A stretch of DNA of 64,000 nt, taken from Flavobacteriaceae bacterium (lineage in GTDB: Bacteria; Bacteroidota; Bacteroidia; Flavobacteriales; Flavobacteriaceae). The stretch is taken from assembly GCA_029243165.1 (NCBI GenBank), contig JAQWSN010000034.1:1-64000 (forward strand), given 5' to 3'. Position 1 is the stretch's first letter. The number at the start of each line of letters is the position of its first letter. Shown in pieces: positions 33,526 to 43,242 of the stretch. The notes beneath the pieces are model-generated. The model had not been told where the DNA came from. It ran no database searches and worked only from the letters and a program-made list of their open reading frames with translations. The translations under genes and the position numbers were made by a program.

Positions 33526-34417
33526 AACATTAATCTACATCGCTGGACCCACAGGCGTTGGAAAAACCAAAACAAGTATTGCCCTAGCAAAGGCTTTCGA
33601 TACAGAAATTATTTCCTGTGATTCAAGACAATTTTATAAAGAGATGCGGGTCGGAACCGCAGTTCCTTCTAAGGAGGAATTGGCAGCCGTAAAGCATCAT
33701 TTTATTCAAAATAAATCGGTTAAGGATACTTACACTGTTGCTGATTTTGAAAAAGAGGCGGTAAAAAAAATTGAGGAACTATTCACTAAAAAAGACACCT
33801 TAATAATGGTAGGTGGATCTGGAATGTATGCTGATGCTGTAATGTTTGGAATGGACAAATTTCCTGAGATTTCTGATGAAGTACGTAATCAGATCAATGT
33901 TTTTTATGAAACTCATGGAATTGAGGGGCTTCAACAATTACTTCGAGAAAAGGACCCCAAATACTACACCCGTGTTGACATTCACAATCCAGTTCGTTTA
34001 CTCAGGGCTCTTGAAGTTTGTATTTCAGCAGACAAGCCCTATTCTTCATTTTTAGGGCAAGATCGAGAGCCTAGAAACTTTGTATCTAAGATGATTATTC
34101 TTCATTGTCCTAGAGCCATACTCTATGAAAAAATAAATGCTCGTGTGGATCAAATGATGGACTCAAATTTAGAAGAGGAAGCAAAAGCGTTAATTCCTTA
34201 TCAATCGAATTCAGCGCTTAGAACCGTTGGATACAAAGAGCTTTTCCCCTATTTCAACGGTGCCTATGATTTGGAGCATGCTGTTAATGAAATTAAAAAG
34301 AATACGCGTAGGTATGCGAAGAGACAAATCACTTGGTTTAAGAAGTACGACAATGCGCTTTGCTTTCCTGCAAATACATCCATTGACGAAATTTACAACC
34401 TACTTCAAGACGATTAG
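33512..34417 (+). CDS. miaA: tRNA dimethylallyltransferase
   Basis: A 301-residue enzyme adding a dimethylallyl group to N6 of A37 in tRNAs that read UNN codons. The P-loop IAGPTGVGKTKTS (residues 9-21), DSRQFYKEM (catalytic Asp), and VGGSGMYADAV are family motifs; the C-terminal RRYAKRQITWFKKYDNA binds tRNA. The start is one of two tandem ATGs (33512 or 33515). It converges with purC with 2 nt between the stops. Confidence 0.96.
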   Translation: MMSTKTLIYIAGPTGVGKTKTSIALAKAFDTEIISCDSRQFYKEMRVGTAVPSKEELAAVKHHFIQNKSVKDTYTVADFEKEAVKKIEELFTKKDTLIMVGGSGMYADAVMFGMDKFPEISDEVRNQINVFYETHGIEGLQQLLREKDPKYYTRVDIHNPVRLLRALEVCISADKPYSSFLGQDREPRNFVSKMIILHCPRAILYEKINARVDQMMDSNLEEEAKALIPYQSNSALRTVGYKELFPYFNGAYDLEHAVNEIKKNTRRYAKRQITWFKKYDNALCFPANTSIDEIYNLLQDD

Positions 34418-34419
34418 TA

Positions 34420-35370
34420 TTACTGGTTAAGATATTCTGAAACATTATTCTGTATCCTATTTTCAATGTCATTTAGATCAGACTTTTCAAAAACCTTACC
34501 TGTTATCTTTTCAAAGAGTTCAATGTAACGATCAGAAATTGAGTCAATACGATCTGAATCCATTTCGGGAACTTGTTGACCCTCTAACCCTTGAAAACCT
34601 TCACTAATCAACCATTGCCTAACAAATTCTTTAGAGAGTTGCTTTTGTGGTAATCCTGCTTCTTGCCTTTCAGCATATCCTTCTTCGTAAAAATAGCGAG
34701 AGGAGTCTGGTGTATGAATTTCGTCGATCAAAACAATTTTCCCATCATGGGTTTTTCCAAACTCATACTTGGTATCAACTAAAATCAATCCTTGTTTTTT
34801 GGCAATTTCAGTACCTCTTTGAAAGAGTGCACGAGTGTATTTTTCCAATTGCAAATAATCTGTTTCATTTACGATCCCTTGCGAAATGATCTCATCTTTT
34901 GAAATATCCTCATCATGCCCCTCCTCTGCTTTAGTAGCTGGAGTGATGATTGGTATGTCAAAACGATCATTTTCTTTCATACCCTCTTTCATGGGTACAC
35001 CACAAAGAATTCTACCTCCAGATTTGTAGGTACGAGCTGAATGACCAGAGAGATACCCTCGGATGACCATTTCCACCTTAAAAGGACTACACAATTCCCC
35101 TATGGCAACATTGGGATCGGGAGTTGCTTGAAGCCAATTGGGAACTAGGTCGGAGGTAGCCTCCATCATTTGTGTTGCGATTTGGTTCAAAATTTGTCCT
35201 TTAAAGGGAATGCCCTTGGGAAGCACCACATCAAAAGCGGATAAACGATCCGTTGCCACCATTACCAAAAGATTGTTTTTAAGTCGATAAACCTCCCTTA
35301 CTTTTCCTACATATTTTGATTCCAGCCCTTCCAATTGAAGGTTGGTTTTCATAATCGTTTTATTTGGCAT
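34420..35370 (-). CDS. purC: Phosphoribosylaminoimidazole-succinocarboxamide synthase
   Basis: A 316-residue SAICAR synthetase joining CAIR and aspartate in purine synthesis. [30 protein letters not shown] and the later [11 protein letters not shown] and [11 protein letters not shown] motifs are diagnostic. I start at ATG 35370, since the codon before it is TTG and homologues begin near MPNKTI. The ATG overlaps the phoH TGA by one base (TGATG), which implies coupled translation. Confidence 0.97.
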   Translation of the reverse strand: MPNKTIMKTNLQLEGLESKYVGKVREVYRLKNNLLVMVATDRLSAFDVVLPKGIPFKGQILNQIATQMMEATSDLVPNWLQATPDPNVAIGELCSPFKVEMVIRGYLSGHSARTYKSGGRILCGVPMKEGMKENDRFDIPIITPATKAEEGHDEDISKDEIISQGIVNETDYLQLEKYTRALFQRGTEIAKKQGLILVDTKYEFGKTHDGKIVLIDEIHTPDSSRYFYEEGYAERQEAGLPQKQLSKEFVRQWLISEGFQGLEGQQVPEMDSDRIDSISDRYIELFEKITGKVFEKSDLNDIENRIQNNVSEYLNQ

Positions 35371-36323
35371 CAATTGTCGTGTTCAATGGTTTTGTATGCA
35401 TCAATTATCTTCTTTACGAGGGGATGACGGATCACATCCTTATCGTCTAGGTAGATGATCTCTATTCCTTGGGTGCTTTTTAAAATTAAAAGAGACTCTT
35501 TCAATCCAGAAATCATTCGCCTTGGAAGATCGATTTGCCCGGGATCTCCGGTCAAAAGAAATTTTGCATTTTTCCCCATTCGAGTTAAAAACATTTTCAT
35601 TTGAGCGTGAGTTGTATTTTGCGCTTCATCTAAAATTACAAAGGCATTATCCAACGTTCGACCCCTCATAAAAGCTAGTGGAGCGATTTGTATCGTACCC
35701 TTTTCAATGTAAGCTTGCAATTTTTCATTGGGTATCATATCTCGAAGAGCATCGTACAATGGTTGCATGTAAGGGTCAAGTTTCTCATTTAAATCTCCAG
35801 GTAAAAACCCGAGATTTTCTCCAGCTTCTACAGCAGGACGAGTAAGAATAATCCGTTTGACTTGTTTTTCCTTCAATGCTTTGACTGCAAGAGCAACGCC
35901 AGTGTAGGTTTTCCCAGTTCCTGCTGGACCTACCGCAAAGACCATGTCATTTTTATGCATGGATTCGACAAGTCGCTTTTGATTTAAGGTTTTTGCTTTT
36001 ATTATTTTTCCTCCTACTCCATGGAGAATTTGGGTTTCTGTTCCACCGTTAAGATCAGAATTGTTCTCAGTACCTGCCATGACTATCCGATCAATAATTT
36101 CATCATTTAAAATATTGAATTTACCAAAATGAGCGATGAGCATGGCCACACGTTTGTTGAATTCAGTGAGGAGTGCATCCTCTCCGTAGGCTTTTAAGGT
36201 ATTCCCTCGCGCAACAATTTTGATTTTTGGGAAATAGGTACGCAATTTTGCAATATTCGTGTTTTGATCCCCAAAAAATTCTTGTGGATTCACTTCTGTC
36301 AGGTCAATTTTTATTTCATTCAA
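35370..36323 (-). CDS. PhoH family protein (PhoH-like ATPase)
   Basis: A 317-residue protein with Walker [13 protein letters not shown] (residues about 132-143) and Walker [12 protein letters not shown], plus [12 protein letters not shown]. PhoH-like proteins are ATPases associated with RNA metabolism and often sit near ybeY; here the partner is purC, with a 1-nt overlap. The N-terminal 110 residues form the usual KH-like small domain. The divergent SAM-hydrolase promoter region lies just upstream. Confidence 0.92.
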   Translation of the reverse strand: MNEIKIDLTEVNPQEFFGDQNTNIAKLRTYFPKIKIVARGNTLKAYGEDALLTEFNKRVAMLIAHFGKFNILNDEIIDRIVMAGTENNSDLNGGTETQILHGVGGKIIKAKTLNQKRLVESMHKNDMVFAVGPAGTGKTYTGVALAVKALKEKQVKRIILTRPAVEAGENLGFLPGDLNEKLDPYMQPLYDALRDMIPNEKLQAYIEKGTIQIAPLAFMRGRTLDNAFVILDEAQNTTHAQMKMFLTRMGKNAKFLLTGDPGQIDLPRRMISGLKESLLILKSTQGIEIIYLDDKDVIRHPLVKKIIDAYKTIEHDN

Positions 36324-36345
36324 AGGCTACTCAGTTAAAATGAAT

Positions 36346-36353
36346 TATTTTTG
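36346..36353 (+). promoter_or_regulatory. Candidate -7 box for the SAM hydrolase-gldFG operon
   Basis: TATTTTTG matches TAnnTTTG and lies 69 nt upstream of the chosen ATG at 36423, giving a leader of about 65 nt. Confidence 0.4.
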
Positions 36354-36422
36354 CTCAATACAATATGTGTTGCGTATAAAAATAGAATATTTTTACGTAA
36401 TTCATTAGAGAAAAAGAACTTT

Positions 36423-37253
36423 ATGGTCCTAGTAACTTTAACGACAGATTTTGGACATAAAGATTATTCAATATCGGTAATTAAAGCTGCACTTTTGAAT
36501 CAAATCTCTGATGTTAAAATTATTGACATCACCCATGAAATTAGTCCTTACAACCCGTCAGAAACTGCTTATGTTTTAAAAAATGCTTACCAAGCCTTTC
36601 CAAAAGGCAGTATTCATATTGTTGGGGTAGAATCAGAATTTACTCCTGAAAATGTTCATTTGGCCATGAAACTTGAAGGACATTATTTCATAGGAGCTGA
36701 TAATGGAATTTTTTCTCTGATCAAAGATGAAATCATACCTGAAAAGGTGGTTGCCATTAATATCCACAAAGCGGTAACTAGTTCGTTTCCCGTTCTGGAT
36801 GTCTTTGTACAGGTTGCTGCTCATATTGCCAGAAAAGGGACCCTTGAAGTAATTGGGAGCCCTTCTACTAATATCAGAGAATTGACCAATATTAAACCCG
36901 TAATAAGTCAAGACGGAAATCAAATAATGGGCAGTGTAATTTACGTGGACAACTACGGCAATGTGATTACCAACATAACACAAAAACTTTTTAAAGAAAT
37001 TGGAAAATCAAGAAATTTTACCATCAATGCACGTACGGTTAAATTTAGAGAAATTTTCAGCAGTTACAGCCAGGCCATTGATTTTAGTCTTCCTAAAGAA
37101 AAGCGAGAGGAAGACGGCAAGAAACTTGCACTATTCAATACTGCAGGTCATTTAGAACTCGCTGTTTACAAAAGTAATCCGAACACTGTTGGTAGTGCCA
37201 GTTCACTTTTTGGATTGAACTATCGAGATCTAGTTAGCATTCAATTCGAATAA
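36423..37253 (+). CDS. S-adenosyl-L-methionine hydroxide adenosyltransferase family protein (DUF62)
   Basis: A 276-residue protein from ATG 36423, chosen because MVLVTLTTDFGHKD carries the family's N-terminal TDFG motif; an in-frame start at 36351 would overlap the promoter box. GADNGIFSLI and VDNYGNVITNI (NxxGNxxTN-type motif) match the SAM hydrolase/fluorinase superfamily, whose bacterial members hydrolyse SAM to adenosine and methionine. The fluorinase insertion loop is not evident. gldF starts 1 nt after the stop, so it is probably cotranscribed with gliding genes; whether it takes part in gliding is unknown. Confidence 0.87.
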   Translation: MVLVTLTTDFGHKDYSISVIKAALLNQISDVKIIDITHEISPYNPSETAYVLKNAYQAFPKGSIHIVGVESEFTPENVHLAMKLEGHYFIGADNGIFSLIKDEIIPEKVVAINIHKAVTSSFPVLDVFVQVAAHIARKGTLEVIGSPSTNIRELTNIKPVISQDGNQIMGSVIYVDNYGNVITNITQKLFKEIGKSRNFTINARTVKFREIFSSYSQAIDFSLPKEKREEDGKKLALFNTAGHLELAVYKSNPNTVGSASSLFGLNYRDLVSIQFE

Positions 37254-37254
37254 C

Positions 37255-37986
37255 ATGTGGAGCATAGCCAAAAGAGAATTACATTTTTACTTTAGTCAAT
37301 TATCAGGTTATTTGGTAGTCGGTGGGTATTTGCTTGTGACAGCTTTGACACTTTGGTTTTTTAATACTCCTTACAATCTATTGAACACAGAGTTAGGTAG
37401 CTTTGATCCTTTCTTTGAATTTACTCCCCTCCTATTCCTTTTTTTACTGCCTGCAATAAGTATGCGATCTTTCTCTGAAGAATTTTCTTTAGGCACTTTT
37501 GAATTGCTCCTGACCAAACCCCTAAAACCGGCTCAAATTTTTGGAGGTAAATTAATCGGGGTTGGATTAATTTTATCTATTGCCCTACTTCCTACAATTC
37601 TTCACGCTGTTGCTTTGGAAAGTTTATTTCAAGACGGATCAGAACTGGATTGGGGAAAGGTTATGAGTTCTTATTTTGCACTCATTCTTCTGGCATGCTT
37701 GTTTTTGGTAACCAGTATTTGTGCTTCCTTGCTGTTTCAAAGTCAAGTAGCTTCATTTTTGGTTGCACTTCTGACTTGTTTTATGCATTTGTATTTCTGG
37801 TCCTTTTTAGCAGATTTGACTTACAATATGACACTGTTTAAATTCATTAATAATATTGGAGCTCGGGTGCATTACAACAATCTAAGTCGAGGAATAATTG
37901 CACTTGGTGATCTCATCTATTTTCTTGGCTTTATCTTAACCTTTTTTAGTTTAGGTGTTCAACTTATTAAGTTTAAAAAAAGTTAA
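37255..37986 (+). CDS. gldF: Gliding-motility ABC transporter permease GldF
   Basis: A 243-residue ABC-2-type permease with six hydrophobic helices. The start MWSIAKRELHFYFSQLSGYLV and SMRSFSEEFSLGTFELLLTKPL (MRSFSEE to LLLTKPL, about residues 70-90) are the typical cytoplasmic-gate signature. GldF and GldG work with the ATPase GldA in Flavobacterium gliding; GldA is not in this window. gldG starts immediately at the next base after the stop, and the SAM-hydrolase gene ends 1 nt before. Confidence 0.92.
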   Translation: MWSIAKRELHFYFSQLSGYLVVGGYLLVTALTLWFFNTPYNLLNTELGSFDPFFEFTPLLFLFLLPAISMRSFSEEFSLGTFELLLTKPLKPAQIFGGKLIGVGLILSIALLPTILHAVALESLFQDGSELDWGKVMSSYFALILLACLFLVTSICASLLFQSQVASFLVALLTCFMHLYFWSFLADLTYNMTLFKFINNIGARVHYNNLSRGIIALGDLIYFLGFILTFFSLGVQLIKFKKS

Positions 37987-39639
37987 ATGCAAGTCCTCAA
38001 AAAACCGCTTATTGCATTTACGGTAACACTAATTTTATTAGTGTTAAGCAATAGATTCACTTTACGAAAGGATCTGACTGCTGACAAAAGACATAGCCTT
38101 TCTGAAACAACAATTACGTTATTAAAGAATTTAGAATCACCTATTCGTATTGATGTTTTTCTTTCAGGTGATTTGCCTGGATTGTATCGAGATTTCAGCG
38201 AAGAATTAGATGTTTTCTTAGGCCAGCTTCAATTTTACAGTAATCAACTCATCATTCAATATCACGATCCCTTCGAGATTGGAACTAATGAACAAGTAAT
38301 CCAGGAAATGCAACGCTATGGAATGACTCCTGAAATTGTTATTGAAAATAAAGACGGACAAAGAAGTGAAACTATTGTTTTTCCTTGGATGATTGTAAAT
38401 CATGCTGAAGTTTCAGAACGCATTTCACTATTAGAAAAACAGCTTGGAGATACTGACCGAGATAAAATCACTCGATCTATTCAACAAATGGAATACCTAG
38501 TCATAGATGGCATCCAAAAAACGATACTTGTTGAAAAACCAAATCTGGCTGTTTTAACCTCACATCAAACTTCAGAGAACATCAAATTAGCGGATCTCTT
38601 ACAATCGTTAAAATCATATTACAATTTGGGGGCTTTTAATTTAAAAAACAAAGAGGTCACCCCCTTGCAAAGTCTAGAGAATCTAAAACGTTTTGATGCA
38701 CTTATGATAAGTAATCCAAACGAGGCCTTTTCCCAAGAAGAAAAATATATTTTAGATCAATATGCGCTTCAAGGTGGGGGCATTCTATGGCTGGTCAATG
38801 GGATTGGCATTGATCGTGATAGTCTTTTTAACAATTCTGGAACAACTTTTGGATTTCCCTTAGAACTCAATTTAGATGACTATTTTTTTAACCAAGGGAT
38901 TCGTTTAAACAAAGCATTGGTTCAAGATCTGTATTGCGCACCCCTTGTTTTGGCAATGGGAGATCAAAATGATACTCAATTTATTCCATATCCTTGGCCT
39001 TATTACCCACTCCCTAGGCCAAAATCTAATTTAATAGGTCAAGCTGTGGGCCCCGTTTTGGTTCAGTTTGGAAGCCCTTTAGATTCAATTGAAAGCAATT
39101 TGAATAAAGAGATCCTCTTGGAAACTTCAGCTTTTACCAAAACATCGGGTGTTCCTACCCTATTGTCTCTAGCTCAAGCCAGTCAAAAAATAAAACCCAA
39201 TGAATTCAATGAACCTTCAAAAATATTGGGAATGCTTCTTTACGGTACACAGAAGTCTCTTTTTACTAATAAAATTAAACCGTTTGAATACTCCAATCAC
39301 CAAGAGAAAGGTGAACTTAAGACCATTGTTTTTGGAGACGGTAATATGGGAGAAAATCAAATAGATAAAGGAGCTCCACTACAATTGGGATTTGATAAAT
39401 GGACCAATAATTTTTACAAAAACAAACAATTCCTTATGAATTCTATTCATTATTTGAGTGGAAATCAGCAAGGTCTTATGATGCGTCAAAAAGAATGGGA
39501 GTTCAGTTACCTCGATCCACAAAAAATTGAATCAAAAGGAATGCTCTGGAAAATTATTATGCTCCTCAGTCCCATCCTCATAACCCTAAGTTTTGGCTGG
39601 ATGAATCAGCGAAGAAGAAGTAAACATTTAAGCCGCTGA
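37987..39639 (+). CDS. gldG: Gliding-motility ABC transporter auxiliary protein GldG
   Basis: A 550-residue protein with one N-terminal and one C-terminal transmembrane helix (residues about 10-24 and 523-540) and a large periplasmic GldG/ABC-transporter auxiliary domain between them. ADKRHSLSETTITLL (residues 33-47) and IQYHDPF are typical of the family, as is the late GDGNMGENQ segment. It ends in a short basic tail. It follows gldF with no gap. It belongs to the Gld machinery tied to gliding; the substrate of the transporter is not known. Confidence 0.92.
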   Translation: MQVLKKPLIAFTVTLILLVLSNRFTLRKDLTADKRHSLSETTITLLKNLESPIRIDVFLSGDLPGLYRDFSEELDVFLGQLQFYSNQLIIQYHDPFEIGTNEQVIQEMQRYGMTPEIVIENKDGQRSETIVFPWMIVNHAEVSERISLLEKQLGDTDRDKITRSIQQMEYLVIDGIQKTILVEKPNLAVLTSHQTSENIKLADLLQSLKSYYNLGAFNLKNKEVTPLQSLENLKRFDALMISNPNEAFSQEEKYILDQYALQGGGILWLVNGIGIDRDSLFNNSGTTFGFPLELNLDDYFFNQGIRLNKALVQDLYCAPLVLAMGDQNDTQFIPYPWPYYPLPRPKSNLIGQAVGPVLVQFGSPLDSIESNLNKEILLETSAFTKTSGVPTLLSLAQASQKIKPNEFNEPSKILGMLLYGTQKSLFTNKIKPFEYSNHQEKGELKTIVFGDGNMGENQIDKGAPLQLGFDKWTNNFYKNKQFLMNSIHYLSGNQQGLMMRQKEWEFSYLDPQKIESKGMLWKIIMLLSPILITLSFGWMNQRRRSKHLSR

Positions 39640-39678
39640 ATGTTGATAAGTTTGTTTTAAGAATCAAAGCATTTCAAA

Positions 39679-39686
39679 TATATTTG
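39679..39686 (+). promoter_or_regulatory. Candidate -7 box for dnaN, inside a perfect palindrome
   Basis: TATATTTG matches TAnnTTTG and is contained in the perfect 14-nt palindrome TCAAATATATTTGA (39674-39687), so the same bases could also be a dimer-binding operator. Confidence 0.4.
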
Positions 39687-39697
39687 AGAATAAGTTG

Positions 39698-39719
39698 TTT
39701 GCCTTTTGATTAAGGCAAA
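39698..39719 (+). promoter_or_regulatory. Hairpin 1 in the dnaN leader
   Basis: TTTGCCTT-TTGATT-AAGGCAAA forms a perfect 8-bp stem with a 6-nt loop, downstream of the -7 box and 59 nt before the dnaN ATG. No T run follows, so it does not look like a simple terminator for gldG. Confidence 0.45.
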
Positions 39720-39734
39720 AGCGTATCCCAAAAT

Positions 39735-39750
39735 GAAGATTTTTATCTTC
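39735..39750 (+). promoter_or_regulatory. Hairpin 2 in the dnaN leader
   Basis: GAAGAT-TTTT-ATCTTC forms a perfect 6-bp stem with a 4-nt loop, 15 nt after hairpin 1 and 28 nt before the dnaN ATG. Confidence 0.4.
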
Positions 39751-39778
39751 TTAAAAATTAATTAATACCGTATTACAG

Positions 39779-40897
39779 ATGAAATTTATTGTTTCCAGTG
39801 CCGCACTTCTCAAAGAGCTTCAAATGCTTGGTGGAGTCATAAACAGTACAAACACTCTCCCGATTTTAGATAATTTTTTATTTGAAATTAACGGAAACAC
39901 ATTAACCCTCTCTGCTTCAGATTTGGAGACTACTTTCTCTACACGTGTGGCTATTGAATCGGAAGGTAATAGTTCGCTGGCTTTGCCTGCGCGCTTATTA
40001 CTAGATACGCTTAAAACTTTTCCAGAGCAACCCCTGACCTTTATTAAAACAGACAAAAATACCGTAGAGATTAGTGCAAATAATGGTAAGTATGCGGTTG
40101 CTTATGTTGCTGGAGAAGAATTCCCTAAGGCAGCTCAACTAATGGATTCTAAAACGACAACCGTTTCGTCCAGCTTACTGCATACTGCAATCAATAGCAC
40201 TTTGTTTGCCAGTGGTAATGATGATTTAAGACCAGTGATGAGCGGTGTTTTTTTCCAGTTCTCAAATTCTGGATTGACATTTGTGGCAACCGATGCTCAT
40301 AAGCTGGTTAAATACACTAGGAATGATGCTAATTCTGAGATTACCTCAGAATTTATCATGCCGAAAAAACCACTGCAATTACTCAAAGGTATTCTTCAAG
40401 GTGTTGCAGATGAACTTACTATCCAATACAATGAAACCAATGCACAATTTGCCTTTGGAGATTCCGTACTCACTTGTCGATTAATCGACGGCAAGTATCC
40501 AAATTATGAGGCGGTGATTCCAAAAGAAAACCCAAATCAAATGCAGGTAAATCGCATTAATTTTCTGAACTCTGTTAGACGAGTTAGTATTTTCGCAAAC
40601 AAAACAACACATCAGATACGACTAAAAATAGCTGGTGCTGCTCTTCAAATTTCTGCTGAAGATTTTGATTACAGTAATAGCGCTGAAGAACGATTAGATT
40701 GCGATTACCAAGGCGATGATATGCAAATTGGATTTAACTCAAGATTTTTAATTGAAATGCTTAACAATATGGAATGTGACGAAGTTAAGCTATCCATGTC
40801 TTTGCCCAATAGAGCAGGAATTCTTACACCTATGGATCATACCGTTGAGGGTGAGGATGTTACCCTACTCGTAATGCCAGTAATGTTAAATGATTAA
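39779..40897 (+). CDS. dnaN: DNA polymerase III beta subunit (sliding clamp)
   Basis: A 372-residue clamp made of three repeated domains, starting MKFIVSSAALLKELQMLGG. It tethers replicative polymerase to DNA. Conserved features include TLPILDNFLFEI (residues 22-33), NDDLRPVMSGVFF in the second domain and the C-terminal LLVMPVML, close to the hydrophobic binding pocket. It is alone, with no dnaA or recF beside it, and has an unusually structured 139-nt upstream region after gldG. Confidence 0.97.
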   Translation: MKFIVSSAALLKELQMLGGVINSTNTLPILDNFLFEINGNTLTLSASDLETTFSTRVAIESEGNSSLALPARLLLDTLKTFPEQPLTFIKTDKNTVEISANNGKYAVAYVAGEEFPKAAQLMDSKTTTVSSSLLHTAINSTLFASGNDDLRPVMSGVFFQFSNSGLTFVATDAHKLVKYTRNDANSEITSEFIMPKKPLQLLKGILQGVADELTIQYNETNAQFAFGDSVLTCRLIDGKYPNYEAVIPKENPNQMQVNRINFLNSVRRVSIFANKTTHQIRLKIAGAALQISAEDFDYSNSAEERLDCDYQGDDMQIGFNSRFLIEMLNNMECDEVKLSMSLPNRAGILTPMDHTVEGEDVTLLVMPVMLND

Positions 40898-40909
40898 AGT
40901 CTTCTTTAA
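40894..40909. terminator. Weak AT-rich hairpin between dnaN and the convergent CapA-like gene
   Basis: TTAAAG-TCTT-CTTTAA is a 6-bp stem starting at the dnaN stop codon, between two convergent genes. It lacks GC pairs and a clear T run, so termination is only a possibility. Confidence 0.25.
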
Positions 40910-40916
40910 CTAAAAA

Positions 40917-42167
40917 TTACACTGCTTTCACCGATTCGGAAAGCCTTTTGTAGGTTCCGTTTTCAAGTTTTTCACGAATTCCAGCAAACGCATCCAAAGT
41001 AATTTGAACATCTTCAAGTGTGTGTGTGGCCGTAGGTATCAAGCGAAGCAATATCAACCCTTTCGGAATTACAGGATAAACAACAATGGAACAAAAAATT
41101 CCATAGTTTTCTCGTAAATCTTTTACTAAAGCCATGGCTTCAGGAATGCTTCCCTTAAGATAAACAGGGGTGACACAGCTTTGAGTAGTACCAATATCAA
41201 ATCCCTTTTCTTTCAGACCATTCTGTAAAGCATTTACATTTTCCCATAATTTAGCTTTCAGTTCGGGTCGATTTCGAAGCATGTCCAGACGTTTCAACGC
41301 TCCTTTTACTAACTGCATTTGCAGAGACTTGGCAAACATCTGCGAGCGCATATTGTACTTTAAATAATCAATAATCTCTTTATCAGCTGCTACAAAGGCA
41401 CCTGTAGAGGCCATTGACTTGGCAAAAGTAGCGAAGTAAACATCTATTTCATCTTGAACTCCTTGTTCATCACCTGCTCCTTTTCCATTTTCACCTAAGG
41501 TTCCAAAACCATGGGCATCGTCTACTAAAAAACGGAAATTGTATTTTTTCTTGAGTGCTGCTATTTCTTTTAGCTTTCCTTGTTCTCCGCGCATACCAAA
41601 TACACCTTCAGAAATGACCAGTATTCCTCCTCCGGTTTGTTCTGCTACTTTTGTGGCGCGCTGTAAGTTTTTTTCTAAACTCTCTACATCATTGTGCTTG
41701 TAGGTAAAACGTTTTCCTAAATGCAATCTTACACCATCTACGATACAGGCATGAGCATCAACATCGTAGACAATTACGTCATCTTTCCCTACCAAAGTAT
41801 CAACAGTAGAGAGAATACCCTGGTAACCAAAATTTAAAAGATAGGCGGATTCTTTGTCTACAAAAGTGGCGAGCTCGTTTTCTAATTGTTCATGAAGTTC
41901 TGTATGACCAGACATCATGCGTGCACCCATAGGATATGCAGAACCAAATTCTGCGGCAGCCTCAGCATCAACCTTTCGTATTTCAGGTAAATTAGCCAAA
42001 CCGAGGTAATCGTTCACACTCCAAGTAATGACTTCCTTGCCTTTAAACTTCATACGATTAGAAATTGGGCCTTCGAGTTTTGGAAAAACAAAATATCCTT
42101 CAGCTTGCGAGGCCCACTTTCCTAAGGGGCCTTTATTTTCGTGTATTCTTTGAAATAAATCTCTCAT
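40917..42167 (-). CDS. Alpha-oxoamine synthase family acyltransferase (CapA-like cysteate fatty acyltransferase or serine palmitoyltransferase)
   Basis: A 416-residue fold-type I PLP enzyme of the KBL/BioF/SPT family that condenses an amino acid with an acyl-CoA or acyl-ACP. PLP Lys250 lies in [13 protein letters not shown], with DDAHG at residues 216-220 and the SPT-like [17 protein letters not shown] (residues 80-96). In flavobacteria close relatives act as serine palmitoyltransferase or as cysteate fatty acyltransferase (CapA) in capnine synthesis. The 4-nt overlap with a cysteate-synthase-like gene favours CapA. This substrate call is contextual; the enzyme class is secure. Confidence 0.8.
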   Translation of the reverse strand: MRDLFQRIHENKGPLGKWASQAEGYFVFPKLEGPISNRMKFKGKEVITWSVNDYLGLANLPEIRKVDAEAAAEFGSAYPMGARMMSGHTELHEQLENELATFVDKESAYLLNFGYQGILSTVDTLVGKDDVIVYDVDAHACIVDGVRLHLGKRFTYKHNDVESLEKNLQRATKVAEQTGGGILVISEGVFGMRGEQGKLKEIAALKKKYNFRFLVDDAHGFGTLGENGKGAGDEQGVQDEIDVYFATFAKSMASTGAFVAADKEIIDYLKYNMRSQMFAKSLQMQLVKGALKRLDMLRNRPELKAKLWENVNALQNGLKEKGFDIGTTQSCVTPVYLKGSIPEAMALVKDLRENYGIFCSIVVYPVIPKGLILLRLIPTATHTLEDVQITLDAFAGIREKLENGTYKRLSESVKAV

Positions 42168-43219
42168 TTATTTGAAGATTGATCATTTATGTATTCAATA
42201 TTTCGATGTGATTCGTTCTCTGGATCAAAAAATCCTTGTTCCGACATCCAGTCTTCACTGTAAATTTTACTCATGTAGCGTGATCCGTGATCAGGGAAAA
42301 TGACCACAACATGACTTTCTTTGCTAAAATAGTTTTCCTGAGCAAGTTGATGTACCGCTTGCATTGCAGCGCCAGAGGTGTAGCCTACAAACATCCCTTC
42401 GGACTTGGTGATACTTCGTGCTCGGTGGGCACTTTCCTCATCAGTTACCTTTTCAAATCGATCGATCAGATCAAAGTGGGTAGCCGTAGGAATTAAATTC
42501 TTCCCTAAGCCTTCAATTCGATACGGGTAAATTTCATTAGGATCTAGCTCTTGAGTTTCGTGATATTTCTTAAGCACTGAGCCGTAAGCATCTACACCTA
42601 CAATTTGAATTTCTGGATTCTGTTCTTTTAAATATTTAGCGCATCCTGAAATGGTCCCTCCCGTTCCGCTACTGGCTACAAGGTGAGTAATTTTTCCTTG
42701 GGTTTGCTTCCAAATCTCCGGTCCTGTAGTGCGGTAATGAGCATCTACATTCAAATCATTAAAGTATTGGTTGATGTAAACGGAACCGTTAATTTCTGAA
42801 TGCAGTCTTTTTGCTACTTCATAATAAGATCTAGGATCATCAGTAGGAACATTTGCAGGACAAACATGAACCTGTGCTCCCATAGCGCTAAGCATATTGA
42901 TTTTATCTTTAGAGGATTTTGAACTAACTGCTAAAATGCAGTTGTATCCTTTGATCATAGAAACCATGGCTAAACTAAAACCCGTATTACCAGATGTAGT
43001 TTCTATTATGGTATCCCCTGACCTTAATATTCCTCTCCGTTCTGCTTCTTCGATGATATGAATGGCGATTCTATCTTTGTTAGAATGCCCTGGATTGAAA
43101 GCTTCAAACTTTGCATAAAACTCACCGTCAAAGCCCAACACACTGTTTTTTAATTTAACAAGAGGGGTGTTGCCTATCAGCTCAAGAATATTTTGATAGG
43201 TATTCAACGAATGATCCAT
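42164..43219 (-). CDS. Cysteine-synthase-fold PLP enzyme (CapB-like candidate cysteate synthase)
   Basis: A 351-residue fold-type II PLP enzyme. PLP lysine Lys48 is in [12 protein letters not shown]; typical cysteine synthases read NPxxSVKDR, so the Asn before Lys is a difference. The substrate loop ETTSGNTG (residues 73-80) and phosphate loop GTGGTISG (185-192) are intact. A C-terminal tail of about 30 residues extends beyond standard CysK. Cystathionine beta-synthase or cysteine synthase are alternatives. Overlap with the acyltransferase gene suggests that it supplies cysteate from phosphoserine and sulfite. A TAAATTTG box lies 24 nt upstream. Confidence 0.78.
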   Translation of the reverse strand: MDHSLNTYQNILELIGNTPLVKLKNSVLGFDGEFYAKFEAFNPGHSNKDRIAIHIIEEAERRGILRSGDTIIETTSGNTGFSLAMVSMIKGYNCILAVSSKSSKDKINMLSAMGAQVHVCPANVPTDDPRSYYEVAKRLHSEINGSVYINQYFNDLNVDAHYRTTGPEIWKQTQGKITHLVASSGTGGTISGCAKYLKEQNPEIQIVGVDAYGSVLKKYHETQELDPNEIYPYRIEGLGKNLIPTATHFDLIDRFEKVTDEESAHRARSITKSEGMFVGYTSGAAMQAVHQLAQENYFSKESHVVVIFPDHGSRYMSKIYSEDWMSEQGFFDPENESHRNIEYINDQSSNK

Positions 43220-43242
43220 ATTTTGTTTCTAATAAGGTGATG

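Noticed and set aside
39640-40897. dnaN as a marker of the replication origin
   Set aside because: No dnaA, recF or gyrase gene is adjacent and no cluster of DnaA-box-like sequences was noticed between gldG and dnaN.
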